DNA from: Hericium rajendrae
Taxonomy: Eukaryota; Basidiomycota; Agaricomycetes; Russulales; Hericiaceae
DNA length: 64,000 bases
Assembly (NCBI GenBank): GCA_033439255.1
Contig: CM065884.1
Location: 2,046,001 to 2,110,000, forward strand
Reading direction: 5' to 3'
In this document: positions 33,295 through 44,438 of the stretch, in pieces
Layout of the letters: each line of letters opens with the position of its first letter
Numbering within the stretch: the first letter of the stretch is position 1
Notes under the pieces: model-generated
Seen by the model: the letters and a program-made list of their open reading frames with translations, nothing else
What the model was told of the DNA's origin: nothing
Database searches by the model: none
Made by a program: the position numbers and the translations under genes

Positions 33295-35923
33295 ATGGCG
33301 GATCCCAAACAGCTCGCGAGCAAACTCGATACTATTGCGCCCCAACTTGCGGATGGTGGCGTCGACGCGTGGCAAGAAGCAGAATTGGCGGCTCAGAAGC
33401 TCGCCAATGCGCTTCGAGTGAAGAATCCCGAGGGTGCGCCTTGACGTTGTGCGCCAATCGCGACGCGCAGATCGTCTTACCCGCTCCCTTATACCAGATG
33501 ATGTCCACACGGCGCTCGGCGAGACGCAGCTCCCGCAGACCTTGACGACGATTCTGAAGGCATCTGTGAAGGAGTCGCGTGTCGCTGATGCGGCGCCGCT
33601 CACGGCGGTGTACGAGGCGCTTCGCGTCGGCGCGAACTTATGCATGGATCACGGTGTGTCTGTCGTATGACTTTCCATGTTCATGCTGCTCATGTGCGGC
33701 GTAGATGGCAACAGGGGGCATCTCCTCGATGCCAAGTTTCCACAGACGGTCGTGTCGATCTTAGAAGGTTATGCAGAACTCATCGGCCAGTCCCCGGATA
33801 TCCTCCCCCTGTCTATACCCCAGCTCAAGGTCATCAAGACATGCATCGGACTGCTGCTAAATGCGAGCGTCGGCTATGGTGCGCCTTGCCTTGGTCGTTC
33901 GCGATCGCATCCCGTGTCTTAATACTTTGTTCCATCAGAGCCCGTCAAGTTCCGCCTGATCTCCCTAGAGGCTGCGGTGACGATCTTACGACTGACCAGT
34001 GCTATCTATCCGGCAGGATACTGGATGAAAGGTGCATCAGACGTGTTTACTCCCGAGCAGAACGCGAGTCCGTCGCCGGAGGACATCAATGAGTCGTGGA
34101 CACTCCGAAGCGGGCTGTCTAACTGGGCCTGGAGGACGATCGCCGAGCTGAACGAGTTCAAGGACGAATGTGAGCTCATTCCGCTATGTGTTCGAACGAC
34201 GTGCGTAATCTGTTCGAGCAGCGCGAACTCTGTTCACTCCTGAAGTGCTGCCGCTCCTTATCCCGCCGCTGCGCGTGTATATGCCACCCGTTTCGACTCC
34301 TACAGGCCACTTCGAGCAGCCGACTGCGCTGCGACGCACACTCGTGGCTGCAGACTTCGAAGTCTTCGAGGAGACGTGCTCCTTGCTCGAGTCGATGACG
34401 TTCGATGTCGAGGACGTGCGGCTGTCGCTCGCGCGGGCATGCCCTTCCCCGGGGAGCACGATGGCGTGCCCTGTCTAGTGGAGATCCTACGCTTTATCGA
34501 CGAGGGTGATTACCACCCGCTGTGGAGCGGCTCGACCGACTCCGTTGCATCGGATCGCGGGCGCCGGGAGAAATCGTTCGATTTGTGCAAGGCGGCGCTG
34601 ATCAAGTGTGTGGTGGAGGTCGCGGGTGAGGACAAGAATGTGGACGTGCTGTGGGACGAGTCGGATCCGGCACACCCGGGTGGCGCGTTTGTTTCGCAGA
34701 TGGTGAAGTGGATTAAGTCGCAGAAGAACTTGAGGCAGCACAATCGCGACGATCTGATCATCTGCGCGACGCTCAGTTTGGGGAACATGGTGCGGCATGG
34801 TAAGCCCTGCAGATTCTCCGCTTTCTTTGACGGGAGCTGAATGTATGGGTAGAGTCGCATTCTATCATCGTCGTCAATCCCCCCATTGAACTTGGGCCTC
34901 ACCTCGCCGCATTGCTGTCGCCTGAAGCCGATCTGAAAGTCAAGCATGGTGTGATCGGCCTTCTTCGACACCTCGCGTACGCAGCGCCGACACGAGGGCC
35001 GTTGGGCAGGGCTGGTATCATTCAGCGGCTGGTCGCGTCGGTATCTTCACAGATACGTCCCCCATGGCGGAAATGGTCCAGCTATCCGCTATCGGCATTG
35101 CGAAGCACTTGAGTAATGGCGACGGTTTGTTTCATGTTTCTCCAGAGAAAAAGAAGATTGCTAACGCCGCTTATACAATCAGCGGAAAATTGCTTCTCTC
35201 TCGTACTCCCTGCGGAAGGCCAAGACCCCGCGTCAAGCGGTGTCCAGCAGATCCTTGACCTGGTGCAGCGGTCGGATATGACGGCAGTTAAAAGCGAGGG
35301 TACCAGGGTGTTCGTCAATATCATCCGCACGCTGTGGTCTCAGGCTACGCCGGAAAGCGAGCGCCGCACGAAGGCGAAGGCGGCGATTGCCACTCCCGCC
35401 GTCGCGTTTGCGCTTGCTCAGCTTATTGGCCGCTCGAAGAAGTATCCGGCGCTCATCAATGAGGGCATGGTCGCCTTGACGCTGCTCACGCTCCAGGGCT
35501 CGGGCGGTACGTTTCCGTGCTTGGGCGTTATTGCTGTAATTTCTAACGGGCATGATTGACCACGTAGGGAATGTCGCGCTGGACGCCATCACTTCTCCGC
35601 TGCCGAAAGAAGCGCAGCAGGGGCCCGCTCTCGCAGTAGAGTCAAACGACGTCAGCTCACCAGTGGTGACGCCCGGCCGCGCGCTGGACATGCTCATCAC
35701 GGTCCTCAGAAACCAGCCCAACCGGTTCCAGGAAGAGATCCGCGTCAACGTATGCACGCTGCTGGGGCACATCGGCCGGGAAGGCGCTGTGACCGCCAAC
35801 CGCGCAACGGAGCTCGAGAAGATCAAGGCGGAGACGAGGCCGCTGCTCGATGGGGTGGCAGGCGCGGAGCAGGAGTCGCGACTGAAGGCGGCGGCGGCGA
35901 AGGCCCTACAGCTGTGGAGTTGA
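33295..35923 (+). CDS. armadillo-repeat protein, SmgGDS/RAP1GDS1-like
   Basis: Helical-repeat protein resembling the small-GTPase GDP-dissociation stimulator SmgGDS. Start MADPKQLASKLDTIAPQL at 33295. Repeats are carried by many exons, for example LTTILKASVKESRVADAAPL, PLSIPQLKVIKTCIGLLLNA, TLRSGLSNWAWRTIAELNEF, DDLIICATLSLGNMVRH, DLKVKHGVIGLLRHLAYAAP, EGTRVFVNIIRTLWSQA and EEIRVNVCTLLGHIGREGAV. It ends with an Ala-rich helix (LKAAAAKALQLWS). At least nine introns are implied; the first, 33434-33470, would be only 37 nt. Some short joins (around 33710, 34220, 34830 and 35050) are not resolved exactly. The repeat class is secure; the SmgGDS name is a recalled similarity and should be checked. 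Confidence 0.7.
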
Positions 35924-36719
35924 GTAGACATTTGGTTTCATGGATTTTGATGTCTGAATGCGTGAGACGTTGTATTCTGTTGTGGAAGTATTCCCCCGCT
36001 CCTGGATGCTGTGTGTCGTCTTAGATGTTGTTATTAGGACCTGTAGGTTGTGCATACATGTATGGAAAGATCCTGTCCTTCGTGTCTTGTGGTAATTCCA
36101 GCATTCCAATCTAAGCCATGGGTACTTCCCTGCGCTCTGTCGACGAGATTGGCAACAGAAACATTTGTCGCAGAAATCGTCACAGAAACTGCATGCACGT
36201 GATGGTATATTGACGCGTCGCGTCGCGGTAATCGCTGAAGCGCCGATAGGCGATGATTTGATGACGCCTTCCTACTTTTCTCTTGCGATCTCTCGGCGCC
36301 AAGTGCTACGTTATCCACACCAGATCACCATACTCTGAATGCGGTATCCAAATGCTCTCTACCCCAGCACCCCGTGCTGATGGAATTTCGCGATTACTTA
36401 AATCCGTATGCTCTTGTCTATGAATCCAGGATTGTTTAGCGAACTCAGAAAATGCTGGTCCATTCGGGGAAATGAACAGGCCAAGGAATGTTGGAAGATA
36501 ACATGAAACTTTTCTCCAGGTGCAAGTTTACGGTGTAGACGCTCATGATAGCCTCATGATCCACGCGTCCGCTATCGGGGAACCCTTGGACAGGAACGAT
36601 CCACCGATGCCCCAGTATTATAGTGCAGGATCCGTGAGCCTCAGAAGCGAAGCCGTACCTGACTTCCTTCTCTCTCTCCCTCACCGTCTCCCCCGCTCTT
36701 CTTGTCCTGCCCAGTCAAA
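35924..36719. promoter_or_regulatory. intergenic, permease upstream region
   Basis: About 800 bp with no recognisable coding exon. A CT-rich segment (36660-36712) directly precedes the permease ATG. Confidence 0.4.
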
Positions 36720-38692
36720 ATGAGCGACGAGGAAAAGCATGAAAAGCACTCCGTGCAGGAGCGCGCGCTGAGCCCCTCGTTCAGCGAGAAGGATGGCCGA
36801 GAGTCATCGCGGGCCCAGGAGGACGTGCTTGATGACACGGACGGGCAGGACACACTGCATCGTGCGCTCAAAGCGCGTCAGATGTCCATGATTGCGGTAC
36901 GCATGCTCAGTCTTATAACTTGAAGTCATCAATACTTAGGCTCGAGGAATGTTTATCAGCTCGGAGGTGCAGTCGGTACAGGTCTGATCATCGGCTCGGG
37001 CACTGCGCTCGTGCGCGGCGGTCCGCTGGGCTTGTTCCTTGGCTACGCGGTCGTGGGCACCGTCTGCTACTTTGTTATGGTTGCTCTGGGAGAGATGGCC
37101 GCATATCTCCCGCACAAGAAGGGTTTTGCAGGCTATGCGACGCGTTTTGTCGATCCCGCGTTTGGATTTGCAGTCGGCTACAACTACCTCTTCAAGTATC
37201 TGATCGTGACGCCGAACAACATCAACGCTGCTGGCGCGGTCGTGCAATACTGGACGCAGAAGGTACATATTGCGGTATGGATGAGTGAGTCGTGTTCAAC
37301 TTTTTTCTCTGCCCAAGCCTGCTACTGACGGGACACTGCACCAGTAATTTTCATTGTTTTCGTATTCGGTATCAATCTCCTGGCGTTCGCGTATTCGGCG
37401 AACTCGAGTTCTGGTTTAGCAGCATCAAGGTTATCACCCTGGTCGGTCTCATGCTTATGGGGCTTATCATCGACCTTGGCGGGAACCCCCGTCACGATCG
37501 ACTTGGCTTCCGATATTGGGAGCATCCGTACGGGCCGCTAGGCACGTACCTGGAGAACCAGGTGCACAATCACCATCTCGCGATGTTCCTTGGGTTCTGG
37601 AGCACGCTCACGAATGCCCTGTTTGCATACATTGGCACAGAGCTGATTGGTGTGACGGTGGGCGAGGCGGAGAACCCGAGGAAGAACATCCCGAAGGCGA
37701 TTCGCAGGACGTTCTTCCGAATCGCGTTCTTCTACGTTGGCTGCGTGTTGATCATCAGCATGATTGTCCCCAGCACTACCGATGTAAGCCTCTCGCAACC
37801 TTAAGATTAGAAAGTCGAATTAAGGAGTTTATTTGACCAGGACCTCTTCACTGCGAACAAAGCGAAGACTGGTGCCGCAGCATCGCCTTTCGTCGTCGCC
37901 ACTACGCTCGCCGGCATCGGCATACTGAATCATATCATCAACGCAGCCATTTTGATCTTTGTGCTGAGCGCGGCCAACTCTGATCTATACATCGGGACGC
38001 GGACGCTCTACGCATTGGCCGTGGAGAGGAGGGCGCCTGCTGTCTTCCTCAAAGTCAACCGCATGGGTGTGCCCTGGCCTGCCCTGCTTCTATGCACCTC
38101 GTTCTGCTTCTTGGTGTTTTTGAACGTCTCCAGTTCGTCTGCGAAAGGTGAGTTTTATCTGCAGATTAACGGACGTTGCTGATGCCGAGGCTTGTAGTTT
38201 TCGGTTGGTTCGTCAACCTTGTCTCTACATTCGGAGCAATCACGTGGATATGCATCTGTGCTTCACACATGTGAGTTTTCTTATCCCCCAAACGCGTGTG
38301 GTGCTGATGCAGCGTCGTGATGCAGTCGATTCATGAAAGCACTCAAGTGCCAGGGAATCTCACGCGACACCCTACCCTACAAAGCGCCGTTCCAGCCCTA
38401 TGGATCCTGGATCGCGATTGTTGTGACCGTCATCATCACCATATTCAAGGGATTCGATACCTTTTTACCATTTAAGACAGACACATTTGTTACATCGTAC
38501 ATCGCGCTGCCCGTATTCTTTGTGTCCTGGGCAGGCTACAAGATTTACTTCAGGACGAAGCTCATCCCGATTGCCGAGGTGGACCTCTTTACGGGTATTC
38601 GCGAGGTCGAGGACGATGAGAGGCGTTGGAATAAGGCAGAGGAAATGAGGGGGCCGTTACCCTTCTGGCAGAGATTATGGGAGAATTTGTGA
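36720..38692 (+). CDS. amino-acid permease (YAT/APC family)
   Basis: Plasma-membrane amino-acid/proton symporter; substrate cannot be told. The hydrophilic N-terminus (MSDEEKHEKHSVQER ...) leads into RALKARQMSMIALGGAVGTG then LIIGSGTAL, the family's first membrane segment. Others include GYAVVGTVCYFVMVALGEMA, GYNYLFKYLIVTPNNINAAG, FWFSSIKVITLVGLMLMGLI, the motif FAYIGTELIGVTVGEAENPR, FFYVGCVLIISMIV, NAAILIFVLSAANSDLYIGT and ITWICICASHIRFMKALK. The stop is at 38690-38692. About five introns are read with good sites. The frame breaks near 37382 between FGINLL and GVRVFGELEFW; reading GGG for the GG there restores it. The ATG context (CAAAATGAGC) is good. Confidence 0.9.
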
Positions 38693-39031
38693 TTGTATGT
38701 CGTGTATACCTAACAAGGGTTATGATTGTTGTACTGGAGTGTTCTGAGTTACAAGCCTCGTTGTGTTCTAGAGACTCGGTCACCAGTCTACTTTGCAAGA
38801 GCGCTAAGCAAGCGCGCGTAATCATGCTGACGCCACGACAAAAGCAGAACATCCTTCCCAAGGTCTTCCTCCAGCTCGATAATCCTCAGTGCAGGGTTAT
38901 TCTGACGAGTAAATGTGTTTATCCAGACATTTCTCCGTCAGACAAGCCGCATAAACTCGATTGATGTGAACATTCTGCCAGTAAAGGTGCGATGATTATA
39001 TGCAATCTCGGAAGTGTAAATCTCCCCAGAG

Positions 39032-39038
39032 TATAAAA
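39032..39038 (+). promoter_or_regulatory. TATA box of the pirin gene
   Basis: TATAAAA lies 48 bp upstream of the first in-frame ATG at 39086, a normal distance for transcription to begin before that ATG. Confidence 0.55.
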
Positions 39039-39085
39039 GGCACCCAAACGATGAGGAGCCTCCATCCTTAACTTTCCTACTTTGC

Positions 39086-40714
39086 ATGTTCAGATTTGGT
39101 TCCGTCATCTCCGTCATCACCTGCCTTGTTGCATATCTAGCATATTATTGCAGCACCAAATCAACATTCAATCAATCCTCACCATTCTCATTGTCAAACC
39201 TTAACAAAATGGCAGCTCAAGCAGCTTCACGAAATGTAGTCAAGAAGGTCTTGGCCCAGGAGACTCCGGAGGTTTGCCTTGTCCTTCAGAACCTGAATAA
39301 CTGTCCATTGAATTTGCCTGTAGGGAGCTGGTGCGCTCGTTCGTCGTTCGATTGGGACAATGGGTCTCCGGAATCTCACACCATTCCTCCTGCTCGATCA
39401 CTTCCACATATCGAAAGGAGCAGTCAGTTTCATGGAAGTTGGTGATGAATGAGAACTGACTTTCGTTCAGGGCTTTCCTGACCATCCTCACCGGGGCCAA
39501 GCTACGGTCACGTACATGTTGGAAGGGTAAAGCATCCTCAGTTTTTCCTTTGACCAATTTTGGCCTTCCGCTGATCTGATCACCGCGCAGTTCAAGCAAA
39601 CACGAAGACTCCGCTGGCCATGCCGGGACAATCAAGGCTGGCGGTGTTCAGTGGATGTCTGCGGTGGGTTAAACTCTGTTATACCATCTGGGGTCTGTGC
39701 TGACTTTCATGGATGCCTTGCAGGGTCGAGGCAGTGAGTGGTCCCGTCGCCCTGCTGGTTTGTGGAACTCAATTTTGACATTTTCCAGTTATTCACGCTG
39801 AGATGCCCATCCAAGACGATGATGGTCCGGAACCTCGCGGTCTCCAGCTCTGGGTAGATCTGCCGAAGAAGTTCAAGATGTCTGTGAGTATTCAACAAGA
39901 TTCTGACTGCAAGTTATCCCTGAAAGGTTTTTTTCTACAGGAACCGTCGTACCAAGAACTGGACCCAGACCAGTGAGTCTGGTGGTTCCGTCCTTTGGTG
40001 TAGTCCCCTCATTCGTTTTTCACAGAATTCCTACTGCATATCCTGAGGGACCTGATGGCCCCGTGTCAATCAAGGTTATCAGCGGCAAGAGTTATGGCGT
40101 TGAATCGCCTGTTCGTCCGCTCGGAGGGTGCTGGTACTTCCACGTCAAGTTCCAGAAGAAAGGCAACACGATATTCCAGCCGATTCGTACGTGAACACGC
40201 CCTCCGTCGCTACTATATCCGTATCTGACGATTGCATCACACAGCGGCGGGCTGGACATCCTTTATTTATAGTAAGCATTTTCCCTTCAAGTTGTGATCG
40301 CCCTGAACGATGTTGTGCAGCCTTGAATGGCGCTATCCAGATCGGAACAGATCCTATTCCGCAGCCCCAGTATCATACCCTCGTCCTTTCTGCAAAAGAA
40401 AGCGAAGAAGGCGTGGCTATCATTGCTACAGAGGATAACACAGATTTCATATTGGCGAGTACTGCATTATAATTTCTACCTCCGGGTTGTGCTAATATGT
40501 GTTCATAGATTGCCGGCGAGCCTTTGGATCAGGAGGTGGTTCAATATGGGCCCTTCGTAATGACAAGTAAAGAGGAGATCCAGAAGACTTTCATTGACTG
40601 TGAGTTCGGCTTTGCTTGTGCGCTGATATGACGCTGAACTTTGCATTAGACCAAATGGGTATGAATGGTTTCGAGAAGGCGCATGCGTGGAAGAGTAAAA
40701 TTGGAGGACTGTAG
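39086..40714 (+). CDS. pirin-family protein with N-terminal hydrophobic segment
   Basis: Cupin-fold pirin, an iron-binding protein with reported nuclear cofactor or quercetinase activity in relatives. After ETPE an intron leads into GAGALVRRSIGTMGLRNLTP and FLLLDHFHISKGA, then GFPDHPHRGQATVTYMLEG with the metal-ligand HPHRG, HEDSAGHAGTIKAGGVQWMS, IHAEMP and GLQLWVDLPKKFK. The C-terminal cupin half follows (ESPVRPLGGCWYFHVKF, PQPQYHTLVLSAKES) and ends KSKIGGL. Between MSA and IIHAEMP there is a 10-nt exon at 39724-39733. The ATG at 39086 adds a hydrophobic leader (FRFGSVISVITCLVAYLAYY) to the core start at 39209; the TATA box position favours the longer form. One intron near 39438-39470 would be only 33 nt, so that join is uncertain. 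Confidence 0.88.
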
Positions 40715-40986
40715 TTCACGGCTATGAAGTTGACTTACTGTATCTGTATCATTAATTAGAGATAAGATGCTCCTTTGGCTATCCACACGAGTCAAACGTT
40801 GCAAGCAATATGGAGGTAACAGAGTCTGCGACGTATGAGTAGCCGAATTGAGGCGAGTGGATATAGATCTTGGCTATTTTCAGCTTGACCATAGTTGCTC
40901 AAATATGCGAGGACAGGATATATTCTACTTTTGAATCAGCGCCAAGCAACGACCATAAAGACAGTTGAGATCGCTCGAGAGAATCG

Positions 40987-42536
40987 TTACGCTATCTTGC
41001 TGCTCTTTTCACTCCATCGCTTTGCCCGCGCGCCTCCCTCGTCACTCTCATCATCCTCAACATCCTCCATCCCTTCCCAAACATCTTCATCGTCGTCCTC
41101 ATTTTCATCCTCTACGTCAGCACTTGGGCTTCCAACATTCTTCAGATCCCGATCCCAAACAATGACGGTTGGAGTGCTCTTCACAAACACTTTCTCCAAG
41201 ACTTGACCTTCTTCTCTTGCTGGTCTCCCGGTTTCGTAGGTGGGGGAAGACACTGTGAATCCTGAGATAACGGTCGAGCGCGCTTGACGCTAGGACAGTA
41301 GGGGATACGGCTAGCGAGTTGACAGCACCGGATATGCCTGCAATAAATGTTAGTGTGAGACAAATTTTGCAGCATGAAAAGAATATCATCTCACCTTGAT
41401 AGCCATAGACGACACGCCCGTTTCGGAGGTCGATAGCATAAACGTTACAGCCGTGATCCGCGACGAATAAGTCACTATTTATTGAGATAAATAAAGTTAA
41501 AAGCGGAGGGGTGAGAAGAGACGTACTGCTCATGCGGACCTTTCTCGATGGCTTTGATTCCTCCAACCTTCGCGATGCCCTTCCAATCTGCGACGGGGCG
41601 ACGAGCAGACCGTGTATCGTACTGCCGCACGTTGCCAAATTGCGTGCCGACGGCGAGGTGGTGATGGGATGTGGAGGATGAAGGGGATGGCGACGCAGAA
41701 AGGTAGGTTAGACAGGTGTTGCGCACCGGCTGGCGGAGGTTCAGAGTGTCATTTGCGACCTAACGAACGTGTGTCAATGGATGCTTCGGTAATGAGATTC
41801 GTGGACATTACACACATTTTTTGCACGCCAGATTTCTCCGGGAAGCAGATCGTCGCCCGCTTGCGCTTTTGGTCTCGTTTGCGGGAGTATTGGGTTTCGC
41901 TGTCGCGGTGAAGGCGGCCTCTGCATCCCATATGGACAACTCGACCTCGTCGCCTGCGGACGCGAAGCTCTTCTCATCGGATGATAGACGCCAGTCGCAG
42001 AGGCGCATCGGAAGCACGGATGTATGTGATGTGGACGAGCTAGCATCGCTATCCGCGGTTGCGTCCGGAAGTGTCAAACGCAGCGCACCGTTTGACGTGC
42101 AGGAATAAACTCTTCTGTGATTTCGACGGTGTCAGCTACCGCCCGAAATGCGCAATAGATGAAAATTACTTTGAGGACATAGCGAGACCAATGTATTGCT
42201 GGCCGGCTCGGAGACGTGGTTCTTTCCACTCTTGCACAGTTTCGCAGATGTTGTCCTCTAGCTGGTACACAGCAGCGGTCCTGTCAGCACGCGCTGCAGC
42301 AATCTTTCCTTCAACGGTTATGTGAGGATCCCAAAATTCAATAAGATAGGCTCAGCATCGCGTACCAAAGTTCCATCTGGCGCGACAGACATGATCTGGA
42401 TTGCCCTGTCCTTCCCCGACTCGGTCCCATCGTACAGAGTGGTCACCTCTGCCTTAGTCTCGCCTGCCTTTTCAAAATAGGTGCATGTGAGCGATTTGAT
42501 GTTTCCAAGTTCGTCGCCGGCGAGGAATCGAGGCAT
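40987..42536 (-). CDS. nsa1: ribosome biogenesis protein Nsa1/WDR74 (WD40)
   Basis: WD40 propeller protein of nucleolar pre-60S particles. It starts MPRFLAGDELGNIKSLTC, continues with GTESGKDRAIQIMSVAPDGT, then TSVLPMRLCDWRLSSDEKSF and SAGDEVELSIWDAEAAF, DDLLPGEIWRAKNV, RNTCLTYLSASPS, HHLAVGTQFGNVRQYDTRSA and WKGIAKVGGIKAIEKGP. Later exons give NSLAVSPTVLASSALDRYLR, and the tail is acidic then basic (DVWEGMEDVEDDESDEGG ... KRWSEKSSKIA), typical of Nsa1. The segment between EAAF and DDLLPGEIW (41845-41910) passes through three frames, so two indels are likely there. Introns are short; at least five are inferred. Confidence 0.88.
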
Positions 42537-42705
42537 CTTGGTGAAGAAATGTAGGCGTCGAAGCTGAAAACCGCTAAATCTCTACGAAAATGAAATGTTT
42601 ATTGTGTGATCACGTGCTGCTGATATACGGAGTGCGCCGCCGAACTCGCCATTTCTCCTGACCACCGTGCGCAACCAACCATCCTGTTTCTATCATTTGG
42701 AGGCT

Positions 42706-44150
42706 ATGGATGGGGCCTTAAAGGAACTCGCCAAGCTCGAGAAGTTAACATCGAAGTCGTCCGCCGGGAACAAGGGAAAGTCGCCCGCCATCAATGATTC
42801 CCTGGACTCGCTGCTGCAGACGCTTTATGGACAGAAGAAACGATTAGAGGATGGGCTAGCAACGGAGGAGGAGTTGCAGGAACTTTCTAAGATAGTGGAA
42901 ACCAGGAAGAAGGAAATGACGACAGGCAGAAGGAGGTGTACAACTGCTTGTCTCGGTACGGGAAGGCTCTGGACAAGGTTAGCTTCATTGTATCAATAAC
43001 GTATTGCACCGCTGGTTAACATAGACGACTATAGCGCTTCACAAGCACGCTGCCTACCTATGATCCTCTCTTTGCCTCTAAAGAGGCTGAATCGGCATTG
43101 GAACATGTCATTGCGATGCATTTCTTGAGGACTGGTCGCTTCTCGACTGCGGAGACGTTTATCGAGGTAAGAAAGCCCGCTGTTCAGTGCACTTATCATA
43201 TTCAATGCTGTTCTCAGGAATTTGGAGTCCACATCTCTACAGATTTGCAAGCGCATTTCATCGACTTGCATCGCATTCTGCTGGCCTTGCGAAATGATGA
43301 CATAGGACCAGCCCTGGAGTAAGTGAAATTTCAGCCTACATGATGCTGGATCATACTTGTTTTAACGCTGCTTTCTCGTCAGATGGGTCATGGTCAACCG
43401 AGATTTCTTGGCGGAGCGCCAGTCGTCTTTGGAGTTCTATCTTCATCGCTCGGAATATATCCGTCTCTTGTTATCCGAGCACGCAGATCCTCAGCGAGCC
43501 ATCAACTACGCAAACAAACACTTGGGCGCATTCTGGTCGATACATACCGCCGAACTCCGGAGACTCATGTCTTGTATCATGTATCTACCTTTGGAGCGTC
43601 TGCAGAAATCGCCGTACGCTGATTTGGCCTCGTCCGCGGTGCATTTCGAACTCGAGCCCATGTTCGCTACCGAGTTCAGCGCGAAGCTGGGAATGAGCAA
43701 GCAGGCACCTTTACGAGTTGTTGCCGATATTGGTGGCGGAGGCGCACTGGCAAAGATCGAGAAGGGGAGAAAGATCATGAGGGAGCGGAAGAGTGAATGG
43801 AGTCAGGCCGGTGAACTCCCTGTGAGTTTGTCTCTGATCATTGGTGGCATGGGCGATGACTTACTCTGACGGCTCGCAGATTGAGATACCCTTGCCTCCA
43901 GAAAACCGATATCATTCGATATTCGCTTGTCCTGTCTCCAAGGATCAGTCTACGGAGCAGAATCCGCCGATGATGATGACGTGCGGACATGTCATCGCGA
44001 AGACAGCCTGCAGAAGCTCAGCAAAGCCAATGGGTATGCCACTTCTTCCTTTCCGTGGCATATGCTGATCGTCTGCCATTTAGACGGGTGAAATGCCCAT
44101 ATTGTCCTGTTGAATCGATGATGAGTGGCGCGCAGCGCATGTATTTCTAA
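42706..44150 (+). CDS. rmd5: GID/CTLH E3 ligase subunit Rmd5 (Gid2)
   Basis: RING-type subunit of the GID ubiquitin ligase that controls gluconeogenic enzyme turnover. N-terminal helices (MDGALKELAKLEKLTSK ...) precede FASKEAESALEHVIAMHFLR, a LisH-like TGRFSTAETFIEEFGV, and a CTLH region (LHRILLALRNDDIGPALEWV, ERQSSLEFYLHRSEYIRLL). The CRA part holds AINYANKHLGAFWSIHTAEL. The C-terminal GID-type RING has HSIFACPVSKDQSTEQNPP, MMMTCGHVIAK, LQKLSKANG and RVKCPYCPVE, ending QRMYF. Two frame breaks, near 42918 (KKEM/DDRQKEVYN) and 44002 (VIAK/SLQKLSK), both heal with one extra G. ATG 42706 is the first in-frame Met. Confidence 0.92.
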
Positions 44151-44438
44151 CGATATTGGACGTTTGTCGCATTACCTTCGTGCCTTGCATGGGCCATCAT
44201 CTGTATCTCTTGTATCATATTCGAGGATGTCTAATAACAATGTACACTGTTCTGACAATGCAATCTCACTGAACTTGCTGAGAACAATAGTGAAGACGCG
44301 GCCACGTGTTGTGTGGCGAGTATGGGACGCGACGCGTCCCAGGTTGGAAGTTGGATCAACAAGCGACCACGAGGTCTTGTTGTCCTCCTCCGCTCACGCT
44401 CTGCTCATCGCAGCTTATGACCCTCTCATGCTGTTTTT

